Shown in pieces: positions 48,007 through 56,478 of a stretch of DNA of 64,000 nt. The notes under the pieces were generated by a model. It made no database searches. It worked only from the letters and a program-made list of their open reading frames with translations, and had not been told where the DNA came from. The stretch is taken from NCBI RefSeq assembly GCF_025999835.1, contig NZ_AP025628.1, positions 3,100,001 through 3,164,000 on the forward strand, read 5' to 3'. The stretch's first letter is position 1. The number at the start of each line of letters is the position of its first letter. Source of the stretch: Caldinitratiruptor microaerophilus (GTDB taxonomy: Bacteria > Bacillota > Sulfobacillia > Symbiobacteriales > ZC4RG38). A program made the translations under genes and the position numbers.

Positions 48007-48099
48007 GTGGAATTCCTCCTGCTTTTCCTGGCCTGGCTCATCTTCCAGCTGGCGACCGCCGGCGGCGGCCGGCGGAGCCGCGCCCGCCGGGCAGGCTGA
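48007..48099 (+). CDS. Possible 30-residue membrane peptide
   Basis: A GTG start with AAGGGGGCG upstream opens a frame with one hydrophobic helix (FLLLFLAWLIFQLAT) and a basic tail (GGGRRSRARRAG). Start, helix and positive-inside tail look real, but it is very short and no homologue is known to me. The AT-richer region before it (47926-47990) contains two inverted repeats, TTTGTT/AACAAA and CACGTC/GACGTG. A shared terminator follows. Confidence 0.45.
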   Translation: MEFLLLFLAWLIFQLATAGGGRRSRARRAG

Positions 48100-48145
48100 C
48101 GCCGCGCCGGCCTCACAGACCCCGCGGGGCGATCGATGCGCGAGA

Positions 48146-48182
48146 GGGCGGCTGCCGGGGCTCCACGTCCCGGCAGCCGCCC
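48146..48182. terminator. Terminator between convergent genes
   Basis: A perfect 14-bp inverted repeat (48146-48159 with 48169-48182) with a nine-base loop lies between the small plus-strand frame and the end of the minus-strand acyl-CoA synthetase gene, and can serve both. Confidence 0.75.
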
Positions 48183-48206
48183 TGACGTCCGGGCTGCGTG
48201 CCGGCC

Positions 48207-50408
48207 CTACCCGTCCAGCCGGACCAGGGCGTCCACGGCGACGGCGCGGTCAGGGTAGAGGAGTACCGGATTCACGTCGACCTCCCGGAGCCCCGGCACC
48301 CGGGCCACCGCCCGGGACACGGCGGCGATGACCCGTGCGGCGGCGCCCAGGTCGACCGCCGGGCGCCCGCGCGCGCCGGTCAGGAGCGGGTAGCCTCGGA
48401 GTTCCCTCAGCATCTCCAGGGCGTCGGCCTCTGTCACCGGGGCCAGCCGCCAGGCCACGTCGCGGTACACCTCGGCGAAGATGCCGCCGAGTCCGGCTGT
48501 GACCACCGGCCCGAAGGACGGGTCCCGCAGCCCGCCGACCAGCAGCTCAACCCCGGGCGGCTCCTGGCGCTGGACCACCATGCCGTCGATCCGGGCCTCC
48601 GGGCGGCGCCGGGACACCGCGGCCATGATCTCCTCCCAGGCCGCCGCCACCTCGGCAGGGCCGGACACGCCGAGGCGCACGCCGCCCACGTCCGTCTTGT
48701 GGGCGATGTCCGGCGACGCCACCTTGAGCACCACCGGGTAGCCAACGTCCCCGGCCGCCGCGACGGCCTCGGCCGGCGTCGACGCAAATCGGGCCGGGGG
48801 GAAGGGCACGCCCCACTCGGCAAGGAGCCGGGCGGCCTCCCGTTCCCCGAGGAGCCGCCCCGGCGGAGCCCCGTTCCCGGCGGCGACCGCCGCCGCCTCC
48901 CGCCATGGGCGCTGCCAGCCGCGGGCGGCCCTCCACATCCGATACCGGGCCAGGGCCAGGACGGCCCGGGCGCCGCTGTGGAGACTGGGCAGCGCGATCC
49001 GGCCGGCCCGGGCGAACCCCTCGCGCCCGGCCGCCTGGAGCGGACCCGCGGGCAGCACGGTGGCCACGGGCGCCAGCCCGGAGCGTGTGCCCGGCATGGC
49101 CTCTGCCTCGGTCAGGGCGGCGTCGACCTCCCGGGCGAGCACGTCCGCCGGGATGTAGGGGGTCGACAGGACGATGAGGAAGACCAGGTCGACCCCCGGG
49201 TCGGCGGCGAGCCGTGCGGCCGCCCGGGCGATGTGGGCGGGGGAGGCCCCTGCCGTGGCGTCGACGTACCCGTCGGGCCGGCCGACCGCGGCGAAGGGCG
49301 GGAGCACGGCGGAGACGGCCTCGAGGGTCGCCGGGTCGAGGTGGGCCGGCACGGCGGCGCCGCCGCTCTCGCCCCACAGCGCGTCGGAGGCGAGCACACC
49401 GGCACCGCCGGCGTTGGTCAGGATGGCGACACGCAGCGGCTCTGCGGACCCGGGGGAGTCGGCATCGCCGCGCGAGGTGGTCCCGGCCCCCGGCGCCCCG
49501 ACGGCGGGCCACAGCCTCTCCGCCGCGGTCAGGAAGGCGGTGAACTCCTCGGGGCTCCGGGCGACGAGCGCTCCCGCCTGCCGCAGCGTGCCCTCCCAGA
49601 GGGGGCCGGTCCCGGCCAGGTTGCCCGTGTGGGAGGCGGCAGCGGCGCCACCCGCCTCGGTGAGGCCGCCCTTCAGCACGACGACCGGCTTGTCGCGGGC
49701 CGCGCCGGCGATGGCATCGAGCAGGTCGCGGGCGCGGGTGGTCCCTTCCACGTAGACGCCGAGCGCGCGGGTGTCCGGGTCGGCGCCGAGGAAGCGGACG
49801 GCCTCCGCCAGGCTCACGTCGGCGGCGTTGCCGACGTTGACCATGCGGGCCAGACCCGGGGAGGACGGCTCCCCCGCCCACAGGCCGTACAGCCACGCCA
49901 CCATGCCGCCGCTCTGGCTGACGAGGCTCACGGCCCCCGGGCGCAGGTGGGGGACGCTGAGAAAGGTGGTGTCCACGCCCGTCCGGGTGTCCGCCACCCC
50001 GATGCAGTTGGGCCCCAGGATCCGCACGCCCAGCCGGCGGCAGGCCGACGTGAGGCGCTCCTGCCGGCGCCGGCCTTCCTCGGTCCCGATCTCGGCGTAA
50101 CCCGCGCCGGTGGCCACCAGCGCGCGCACGTCGCCCCTGGCGGCCTGGCGCGCCTCGAGGTCGGCGAGGAAGGCGTCCAGGGCGTCGGTGCGCAGGGCCA
50201 GCACCACGAGTTCCGCCGGACCCGGCACGTCGGCCAGCCGGGGGTAGGACGGCAGGCCCAGGATCTCCTCGCCGCTGGGGTTCACCGGGTAGATCGGGCC
50301 GGCGTAGCCGGCGGCCTTCAGGTTCTTCAGGATGTGGTGGCCGATGCGTGCGGGGTCGCGGGAGGCGCCGACCACGGCGATCCCGCGGGGGGAGAAGAAG
50401 TCCTGCAA
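48207..50408 (-). CDS. ADP-forming acyl-CoA synthetase (acetate-CoA ligase type), fused alpha-beta
   Basis: A 733-residue protein that converts acyl-CoA, ADP and phosphate to acid, CoA and ATP, or the reverse. The N-terminus has a CoA-binding Rossmann domain (PRGIAVVGASRDP), then succinyl-CoA-ligase-like domains with the phospho-histidine in SHTGNLAG, and a C-terminal ATP-grasp domain (from about 500; GYPVVLKVASPDIAHKTDVG, EVDVNPVLLYP). The start is TTG 50408 with GGAGG nine bases upstream; the open frame extends further but without support. It could conserve energy from acyl-CoA formed by the ferredoxin oxidoreductase. Confidence 0.9.
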   Translation of the reverse strand: MQDFFSPRGIAVVGASRDPARIGHHILKNLKAAGYAGPIYPVNPSGEEILGLPSYPRLADVPGPAELVVLALRTDALDAFLADLEARQAARGDVRALVATGAGYAEIGTEEGRRRQERLTSACRRLGVRILGPNCIGVADTRTGVDTTFLSVPHLRPGAVSLVSQSGGMVAWLYGLWAGEPSSPGLARMVNVGNAADVSLAEAVRFLGADPDTRALGVYVEGTTRARDLLDAIAGAARDKPVVVLKGGLTEAGGAAAASHTGNLAGTGPLWEGTLRQAGALVARSPEEFTAFLTAAERLWPAVGAPGAGTTSRGDADSPGSAEPLRVAILTNAGGAGVLASDALWGESGGAAVPAHLDPATLEAVSAVLPPFAAVGRPDGYVDATAGASPAHIARAAARLAADPGVDLVFLIVLSTPYIPADVLAREVDAALTEAEAMPGTRSGLAPVATVLPAGPLQAAGREGFARAGRIALPSLHSGARAVLALARYRMWRAARGWQRPWREAAAVAAGNGAPPGRLLGEREAARLLAEWGVPFPPARFASTPAEAVAAAGDVGYPVVLKVASPDIAHKTDVGGVRLGVSGPAEVAAAWEEIMAAVSRRRPEARIDGMVVQRQEPPGVELLVGGLRDPSFGPVVTAGLGGIFAEVYRDVAWRLAPVTEADALEMLRELRGYPLLTGARGRPAVDLGAAARVIAAVSRAVARVPGLREVDVNPVLLYPDRAVAVDALVRLDG

Positions 50409-50446
50409 CCCCTGTCGCCTCCGTGCAGCGGGACATGCTACGAACG

Positions 50447-50460
50447 GTTGACCGGTCAAC
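50447..50460. promoter_or_regulatory. 14-bp perfect palindrome in a divergent gap
   Basis: GTTGACCGGTCAAC lies 39 bases before the acyl-CoA synthetase start and about 115 bases before the divergent nucleotidyltransferase gene. Its shape is that of a TetR- or GntR-type operator. No such regulator gene is nearby. Confidence 0.45.
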
Positions 50461-50574
50461 ACTTCGCGGCCCGGGCGGCGATCCCCTCTTGCCGCAAGGC
50501 CCGTGAAAGGAGTTCGGCGCGCGGAGTCGAAACTGCTCCTGGTTACGTTACCCGGCCCCGGGAGGAAACGTGGC

Positions 50575-51333
50575 TTGACCGTGAACGCGATCGTCCTCTG
50601 CGGCGCCGAGAACACCGGGCCGCTCCGGGAAGTGGACCCGGCCCCGAACGAAGGCCTCATCCGCATCGGCGACCGGCCGATGGTCCAGTACGTGCTGGAC
50701 GGCCTGCGCCAGTCCAGCCGGATCGGCCGCATCGTGCTGGTCGCCCCGCCGGGGGTCGTGGGGCCGGCGATCCGCGCCGACGGCGTCGTACTCGTGCCGC
50801 CCTCCGGCCACATCATCGACAACGTCCTGGCTGCGCTGGCTCACCTTCCACGGGACCGGAAGGTCCTCATCGCGACGTGCGACATCCCGCTGATCACAGG
50901 CCGCGTGGTCGACGGCTTCCTCGACCTGTGCGCGCAGCGGGAGGCCGACCTGTACTACCCGGTCGTGGAGCGCTCGGTGGCCGAGGCGCAGTACGCCGGG
51001 GTCCGCCGCACCTACGTCCGCCTGCGGGAGGGCACCTTCACGGGGGGGAACCTCTTCCTGGCCGACCCGGCCATCGCCGATACCGTGGCGCCCCGTATCC
51101 GGGCCTTCCTCGACGAGCGCAAGCGCCCGCTGCGCATGGCGGCCATCCTGGGCTGGAGTTTCGTGTTGCGGCTCGTGTTGCGCTCCCTGAGCCTCTTCGA
51201 GCTGGAGCGCAAGCTGTCGGACCTGTGGGGGATCCGGGGCGCGGTGATCAACTGTCCGTATCCGGAGGTCGGGATCGACGTCGACAAGCCCAGCGACCTG
51301 GAGCTCGCGCGCCGGTACCTCCGGAAGCCATGA
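50575..51333 (+). CDS. MobA-like nucleotidyltransferase
   Basis: A 252-residue NTP-transferase-fold protein. NAIVLCGAENTGPL is the nucleotide loop, ATCDIPLITG the metal-binding aspartate motif, and GIDVDKPSDLELARRYL the typical end. MobA (molybdenum cofactor) and sugar-nucleotide enzymes share this fold. The canonical LAGGxSxRMG is not kept, so the substrate is open. A molybdoenzyme operon nearby makes a cofactor role tempting but unproven. TTG 50575 has GGAGG nine bases before it. Confidence 0.75.
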   Translation: MTVNAIVLCGAENTGPLREVDPAPNEGLIRIGDRPMVQYVLDGLRQSSRIGRIVLVAPPGVVGPAIRADGVVLVPPSGHIIDNVLAALAHLPRDRKVLIATCDIPLITGRVVDGFLDLCAQREADLYYPVVERSVAEAQYAGVRRTYVRLREGTFTGGNLFLADPAIADTVAPRIRAFLDERKRPLRMAAILGWSFVLRLVLRSLSLFELERKLSDLWGIRGAVINCPYPEVGIDVDKPSDLELARRYLRKP

Positions 51334-51370
51334 GGGCTGGCGGCTGCCGACCCCAGGGGAGGCGGGGGAC

Positions 51371-52192
51371 GTGCTGAAACTGAGTCGGGCTGCGAGGGTC
51401 GCCCTTCTGGTGAAGTCGCTGGTGGAGCACCCCGGGGAGGTGATCCCCCTGGCCCACTTCGCCGAGCGGCTGGGCGCGGCCAAGTCGTCCATCAGCGAGG
51501 ACGTCGCCCTCGTGCGCGCCGCCTTCGAGACCGCCGGCGGCGGCCGCCTCACCACCCTGGCGGGAGCGGCGGGCGGGGTGGTCTACCTCCCGCTCCCCAG
51601 CCCGGCGGAGCAGGCCGACGTGGTGCGGCGCCTGGCCGGCGTGCTGTCGGCGCCGGAGCGGATCCTCCCGGGCGGATTCCTCTACATGACCGACGTCGTC
51701 TCGAGCCCCGTATGGGCGGCCCGGATCGGCGAGGTGTTCGCCGCCCGCTTCCACGCCGCCCGGCCCACCTGCGTGCTGACGGTGGAGACGAAAGGCATCC
51801 CCGTGGCCCTCATGACCGCCCGGGCGCTCAACCTGCCGCTCGTCATCGCCCGGCGGGAGGGCCGGGTCACCGAGGGGCCGCAGGTCACCATCTCCTACGT
51901 CACGGGATCGCGGGGCCGGATCGAGACGCTCACCGCCGGCATCCGGGCGATCCCGCCGGAGGCGCGGGTGCTCATCATCGACGACTTCATCAAGGCGGGC
52001 GGCACGGCCGCCGGCATGATCGAGCTCGTGCGGCAGTTCCCCGGGGCGACGGTGGTGGGCATCGGCGTGCTCGTCGCCACGGCCGAGCCCGCCCGCAAGC
52101 GCGTGAGCGGCTACCGGTCCTTGCTGACGCTGGAGGGCGTCGACGAGGAACAGGGCACGGTTCGCATCGTGCCCAGCGAGTCGGAGGGGTGA
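51371..52192 (+). CDS. purR: Purine operon repressor
   Basis: A 273-residue regulator: N-terminal winged helix (AERLGAAKSSISEDVALVRAA) and a phosphoribosyltransferase-like domain with the PRPP loop VLIIDDFIKAGGTAAGM. In Bacillus PurR represses purine genes and PRPP releases it. It lies in the usual neighbourhood of spoVG, glmU and prs. The start is GTG behind AGGGGAGG. Confidence 0.95.
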   Translation: MLKLSRAARVALLVKSLVEHPGEVIPLAHFAERLGAAKSSISEDVALVRAAFETAGGGRLTTLAGAAGGVVYLPLPSPAEQADVVRRLAGVLSAPERILPGGFLYMTDVVSSPVWAARIGEVFAARFHAARPTCVLTVETKGIPVALMTARALNLPLVIARREGRVTEGPQVTISYVTGSRGRIETLTAGIRAIPPEARVLIIDDFIKAGGTAAGMIELVRQFPGATVVGIGVLVATAEPARKRVSGYRSLLTLEGVDEEQGTVRIVPSESEG

Positions 52193-52196
52193 GGGG

Positions 52197-53441
52197 ATGA
52201 ACGAGCGGCTCCCGGCCGGCCTCGCGGACGTCGAGCGGGCCCGGTCCGTCCTCGCCGGGTTCACGGTGGCCACCCCCCTCCTGCACTCGGCGGCCCTGAG
52301 CAGCCTCTTGGGCTTCCCGGTCTACCTGAAGGCCGAGAACCTGCAGCGGACAGGCTCCTTCAAGGTTCGGGGCGCCTTCTACAAGATGTCCCGCCTCCCC
52401 GCCGAGGCGCGGGCGCGCGGGGTGGTCTCGGCTTCGGCGGGAAACCACGCCCAGGGGGTCGCGCTGGCGGCGAGCCAGCTGGGCATCCCGGCGACGATCG
52501 TGATGCCGGCCGGCGCGCCGATCACGAAGGTGCAGGCGACGGCCGGCTACGGGGCCCAGGTCGTGCTGCACGGGGCCACGGTCGACGACGCCTACGACCG
52601 CGCCCGTGAGCTCGAGCGGGAGACCGGCGCCACGTTCATCCCGGGCTTCGACGACCCGGACATCGTCGCCGGGCAGGGCACCATCGGCCTCGAGATCCTC
52701 GACGCCCTGCCGGACGCCGGCACGGTGCTCGTCCCCGTCGGCGGCGGCGGGCTCATCTCCGGGATCGCCCTGGCGATCAAGAGCCGGCGCCCGGCGGTGC
52801 GCGTCGTGGGGGTGCAGGCCGCAGGAGCGCCGGCGGTGCACCTCTCCTGGCAGGCGGGCCGCTACACCACCACGGACACGGTGCGGACCATCGCCGACGG
52901 GATCGCGGTCCGCCGGCCCGGCGTCCTGAACTGGGAGTACATCCGCCGCTACGTGGACGACGTGGTGACCGTCGGCGAGGAGGAGATCGGCCACAGCATC
53001 CTGCTGCTCCTCGAGCGGGCCCGCCTCGTGGTGGAGGGGGCCGGTGCCGTGGGGCTGGCCGCGCTCCTGGGCCGGGTGCGGCCGGAGCCCGGGCCGGTCG
53101 TGGTGGTGCTGTCGGGCGGGAACATCGACGTCAACATCCTCTCCCGGATCATCGAGCGGGGCCTGGTGCGGGCCGGCCGCTACGTGCGGCTGAGCGCGCT
53201 CATCCCGGACCGGCCCGGGAGCCTTAAGCGGCTCCTCAGCACGGTGGCCGCGCAGGGGGCCAACGTGCTCCAGGTCCACCACGAGCGGTGGCTCGACCGG
53301 GTGACCGTGGGCGAGGTGGAGGTCGACCTGGCCCTGGAGACCCGTGACCACGAGCACGCAGCCGGGCTCATCGCCGCGCTGGAGCGCGACGGCTACTCGG
53401 TCCGCAGGGTACCGCCCCTGCGCCCGACCGCAAACTGGTAA
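52197..53441 (+). CDS. ilvA: Threonine ammonia-lyase
   Basis: A 414-residue PLP enzyme that turns threonine into 2-oxobutanoate and ammonia. The Schiff-base lysine is K56 (RTGSFKVRGAFY), with SAGNHAQGVA and the glycine loop VGGGGLISG. A C-terminal ACT-like domain (from about 325, RYVRLSALIPDRPGSLKRLL) suggests allosteric control. The length fits the catabolic/short biosynthetic class. It occupies the place of yabJ (a RidA that clears products of such enzymes) in Bacillus. Confidence 0.93.
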   Translation: MNERLPAGLADVERARSVLAGFTVATPLLHSAALSSLLGFPVYLKAENLQRTGSFKVRGAFYKMSRLPAEARARGVVSASAGNHAQGVALAASQLGIPATIVMPAGAPITKVQATAGYGAQVVLHGATVDDAYDRARELERETGATFIPGFDDPDIVAGQGTIGLEILDALPDAGTVLVPVGGGGLISGIALAIKSRRPAVRVVGVQAAGAPAVHLSWQAGRYTTTDTVRTIADGIAVRRPGVLNWEYIRRYVDDVVTVGEEEIGHSILLLLERARLVVEGAGAVGLAALLGRVRPEPGPVVVVLSGGNIDVNILSRIIERGLVRAGRYVRLSALIPDRPGSLKRLLSTVAAQGANVLQVHHERWLDRVTVGEVEVDLALETRDHEHAAGLIAALERDGYSVRRVPPLRPTANW

Positions 53442-53501
53442 CTGTGGGATGTTTTTCCGCGAGCCCACAGGAGGCGCGCGCCCGGCGCCGAACTTCCGTA
53501 T

Positions 53502-53520
53502 CACTCCACACAAGGGAGTG
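53502..53520 (+). promoter_or_regulatory. Hairpin covering the spoVG ribosome binding site
   Basis: CACTCC (53502-53507) pairs with GGAGTG (53515-53520), burying the GGGAG site of spoVG. A second perfect 7-bp repeat, CTGTGGG/CCCACAG (53442-53448, 53464-53470), lies just upstream. Translation of spoVG may be held back until the stem opens. Confidence 0.4.
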
Positions 53521-53527
53521 ACTGGAA

Positions 53528-53953
53528 GTGCAGGTGACCGGCGTACGCGTGCGACCGCTGGCCCGGGAGGGAGCCACCAAGGCGTTCTGCACGATCTTCC
53601 TGGACGGAGAGCTCGCCATCCACGACATCCGTGTGGTCGAGGGGAAGAACGGTCTCTTCGTGTCGATGCCCAGCCGCCGGCTGGACACCGGCGGCTACCG
53701 GGACGTCGCCCACCCCATCACGAGCAGCATGCGCGAGGCGATCCAGGAGCGCGTGCTGGAAGCGTATCGGGAGTCATGCGCCCGGATCGCCCGCAGCGGC
53801 GCCGCAGGGCCGGTGGGCGGGGGCGCTGCGCCGGACCGGGGCGAGGCACCCGGAACGTCCCCGAGTGCGGTGTCCGGGGCGGACCCGGGTGAGCCGGCCG
53901 GGGGGGACCGGCCGGAGGCGGTGGGGTCGGAGGCGGCTGCGGGGGGATCGTGA
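53528..53953 (+). CDS. spoVG: SpoVG RNA/DNA-binding regulator
   Basis: A 141-residue protein. Residues 1-85 match SpoVG (VTGVRVRPL, KAFCTIFLDGELAIHDIRVV, GLFVSMPSRRLDTGGYRDVAHPI written in parts), a nucleic-acid-binding regulator of septation, cell wall and sporulation genes. The last 50 residues are a Gly/Ala/Pro-rich acidic tail longer than in Bacillus (97 residues). The start is GTG 53528. Confidence 0.94.
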   Translation: MQVTGVRVRPLAREGATKAFCTIFLDGELAIHDIRVVEGKNGLFVSMPSRRLDTGGYRDVAHPITSSMREAIQERVLEAYRESCARIARSGAAGPVGGGAAPDRGEAPGTSPSAVSGADPGEPAGGDRPEAVGSEAAAGGS

Positions 53954-53974
53954 GCGCCCCCGCCTTCCCGGCTG

Positions 53975-53983
53975 TGTTACAAT
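53975..53983 (+). promoter_or_regulatory. Extended -10 promoter for glmU
   Basis: TGTTACAAT (53975-53983) is a TGn extended -10 lying 33 bases before the glmU ATG; no -35 is seen. Confidence 0.55.
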
Positions 53984-54015
53984 AGCCGTGGACATCCGCC
54001 GGGGAGGCTGTTGGG

Positions 54016-55407
54016 ATGTCAGGGGTCTCGGCTGTGATCCTCGCGGCCGGCCTGGGCACCCGCATGCGCTCCCGCCTGCCCAAGGTGCTGCACCCCGTCG
54101 GCGGCCGTCCCATGGTCGGGCACGTGGTGGAGCACTGCCGGCAGGCGGGAGTGGATCGCGTCATCGTGGTCGTCGGCGCCGGGCGGGAGCAGGTACAGGC
54201 GTACCTGGGCGACTCGGTGGCGTACGCGGTGCAGGAGGAGCAGCTCGGGACCGCGCACGCCCTGCTCCAGGCGGAGCCGCTCCTGGACGGGGCGCGGGGT
54301 GACCTCCTGGTGCTGTACGGAGACACCCCGCTCCTGCGGCCCGAGGTGGTGAAGCGCCTCCTGGAGGCGCACCGGGAGAGCGGCGCGTCCGCCACGGTCC
54401 TGACCGCCCACGTGCAGGACCCCGGGTCCTTCGGCCGGGTGATCCGCGGCCCCGACGGCACGCTGGCGCGGATCGTCGAGTTCAAGGACGCCACGCCGGA
54501 AGAGCGGGCCGTCCGGGAGATCAACGCCGGCGTCTACTGTTTCCGGCTCGAGGGCTTCTTCCAGCACCTGCGGCGCGTGCCCCGCGGGCCGCAGGGCGAG
54601 TTCTACCTGCCGGACGTGCTGCCGCTCCTGATGGCAGCGGGCGGGCGCGTCGAGGCCGTGGCGGCAGCGGAGGAGGAGGACGTGCTGGCGCCCAACGACC
54701 GGCGCCAGCTGGCACAGGCGGAGGCCATCCTCCGCCGGCGGGTCCTGGACCGGCTCATGGAGAGCGGGGTCACGGTCGTCGACCCGGCCACCACCTGGGT
54801 GAGCGCCGAGGCGGAGGTGGGGCCGGACACGGTCCTGCTCCCCTTTACGTTCCTCGAGGGTCGGACGCGCGTGGGCCGGGACTGTGTCATCGGGCCGGGC
54901 TCCCGCGTGGTGGACTCGACGATCGGCGACCGCTCCCGGGTCGAGTTCTCGGTGGTCGAGTCGAGCCGGATCGCCGAGGACGTCCGGATCGGGCCGTACG
55001 CCCACGTCCGGCCCGGCTGCGAGATCGGTCCGGGGGTGGAGCTGGGCAACTACGCCGAGGTCAAGAAGGCCCGCCTGGGCCCCCGGGTGAAGATGCACCA
55101 CCACGGCTACCTGGGGGACGTGGAGGTCGGCGAGGCGGCGAACATCGGGGCCGGGGTGATCACCTCCAACTACGACGGGGTGAACAAGTTCCGCACCGTC
55201 ATCGGCCCCGGGGCGTTCGTGGGAACCAACGTGAACCTGGTCGCGCCCCTGACGGTGGGGGAGGGTGCGTACGTGGCCGCCGGTTCGACGGTCAACCAGG
55301 ACGTGCCGCCGGGTGCCCTGGCCATCGCCAGGGCGCGTCAAGAAAACAAGGAAGGGTACGCAGCACGGATCCGGGCTCGGGCCAGGGTCCGCAAAGAGCC
55401 GGGGTAG
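54016..55407 (+). CDS. glmU: Bifunctional GlcNAc-1-P uridylyltransferase / GlcN-1-P acetyltransferase
   Basis: A 463-residue enzyme making UDP-GlcNAc for peptidoglycan. The N-terminal pyrophosphorylase half has AVILAAGLGTRMRSRLPKVL and LYGDTPLL; the C-terminal half is a left-handed beta-helix of hexapeptide repeats with NYAEVKKARLG and GAGVITSNYDGVNKF. GGGGAGG precedes the ATG. prs follows as in Bacillus. Confidence 0.97.
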   Translation: MSGVSAVILAAGLGTRMRSRLPKVLHPVGGRPMVGHVVEHCRQAGVDRVIVVVGAGREQVQAYLGDSVAYAVQEEQLGTAHALLQAEPLLDGARGDLLVLYGDTPLLRPEVVKRLLEAHRESGASATVLTAHVQDPGSFGRVIRGPDGTLARIVEFKDATPEERAVREINAGVYCFRLEGFFQHLRRVPRGPQGEFYLPDVLPLLMAAGGRVEAVAAAEEEDVLAPNDRRQLAQAEAILRRRVLDRLMESGVTVVDPATTWVSAEAEVGPDTVLLPFTFLEGRTRVGRDCVIGPGSRVVDSTIGDRSRVEFSVVESSRIAEDVRIGPYAHVRPGCEIGPGVELGNYAEVKKARLGPRVKMHHHGYLGDVEVGEAANIGAGVITSNYDGVNKFRTVIGPGAFVGTNVNLVAPLTVGEGAYVAAGSTVNQDVPPGALAIARARQENKEGYAARIRARARVRKEPG

Positions 55408-55419
55408 GAGGTCGCACCG

Positions 55420-56370
55420 TTGGTGGGGTATCAGGACCGGCGGCTCAAGATCTTCGCCGGGAACGCCAACCCGGAGCTGGCGAGGGAGATCGCACGCCAC
55501 CTGGGCATCGAGCTGGGTGACATGGAGGTGGGCCGGTTCTCCAACGGGGAGATCCGGGTGAAGCTCAACGAGAGCGTGCGCGGCTCGGACTGCTTCGTCA
55601 TCCAGCCGACGTGTCACCCGGTGAACGACAACCTCATGGAGCTGCTCATCATCCTGGACGCGCTGCGGCGGGCGTCCGCCCGCCGGATCACGGCGGTCAT
55701 CCCGCACTACGGGTACGCCCGCCAGGACCGGAAGGCCCGCGGGCGCGAGCCGATCTCCGCCAAGCTCGTGGCGAACCTGATCGTCACCGCCGGCGCGCGC
55801 CGGGTCCTGACCATGGACCTCCACGCCGACCAGATCCAGGGTTTCTTCGACGTGCCGGTCGACCACCTGCGGGCGGTGCCCCTCATCGCCGAGTACTTCA
55901 AGCGCAAGCGGCTCGAGAACCTCACGGTGGTCTCCCCGGACACCGGCGGCGTGGTCCGCGCCCGCGAGCTGGCCGAGCGGCTCGGGGTGGGGCTCGCCAT
56001 CATCGACAAGCGCCGCCCCGAACCCAACCAGGCCGAGATCATGAACGTGATCGGCGACATCGCTGGCAAGACCTGCATCCTGCTGGACGACATGATCGAT
56101 ACCGCCGGCACCATCCTGGAGGGTGCCCAGGCGCTCCTGGAGCGGGGGGCGGCGGCGGTCTACGCCGCGGCCACCCACGCGGTCTTCTCCGGCCCGGCCT
56201 ACGAGCGGCTGGCCCACCCCGGGCTGACGCAGGTCGTGGTCACCAACACGATCCCGGTCGACGCGGAGCGCCTGGGAGACAAGCTCGACGTCCTCTCCGT
56301 GGCCCCGCTCTTCGGCGAGGCCATCATCCGGATCCACGAGGATCTCTCGGTCAGCAAGATGTTCGATTGA
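55420..56370 (+). CDS. prs: Ribose-phosphate pyrophosphokinase
   Basis: A 316-residue enzyme making PRPP. KIFAGNANPELA, GRFSNGEI, YGYARQDRKARGREPI, VTMDLHADQIQGFF-like block and the PRPP loop ILLDDMIDTAGTI are standard class I features. TTG 55420 has GTAGGAGGT seven bases upstream. Confidence 0.97.
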   Translation: MVGYQDRRLKIFAGNANPELAREIARHLGIELGDMEVGRFSNGEIRVKLNESVRGSDCFVIQPTCHPVNDNLMELLIILDALRRASARRITAVIPHYGYARQDRKARGREPISAKLVANLIVTAGARRVLTMDLHADQIQGFFDVPVDHLRAVPLIAEYFKRKRLENLTVVSPDTGGVVRARELAERLGVGLAIIDKRRPEPNQAEIMNVIGDIAGKTCILLDDMIDTAGTILEGAQALLERGAAAVYAAATHAVFSGPAYERLAHPGLTQVVVTNTIPVDAERLGDKLDVLSVAPLFGEAIIRIHEDLSVSKMFD

Positions 56371-56478
56371 ACGCTCCCCGGGGATGGACCGCTGGCCGTT
56401 ACGGATTCTTCACATCTCGTCCACACCGCTGCAAACGTTGCATGCGACGATGTAGGACCGGGGAGGTGAACCACAGTC

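Noticed and set aside
53442-53470. Intrinsic terminator after the threonine ammonia-lyase gene
   Set aside because: The 7-bp stem has its T run inside the loop rather than after the stem.
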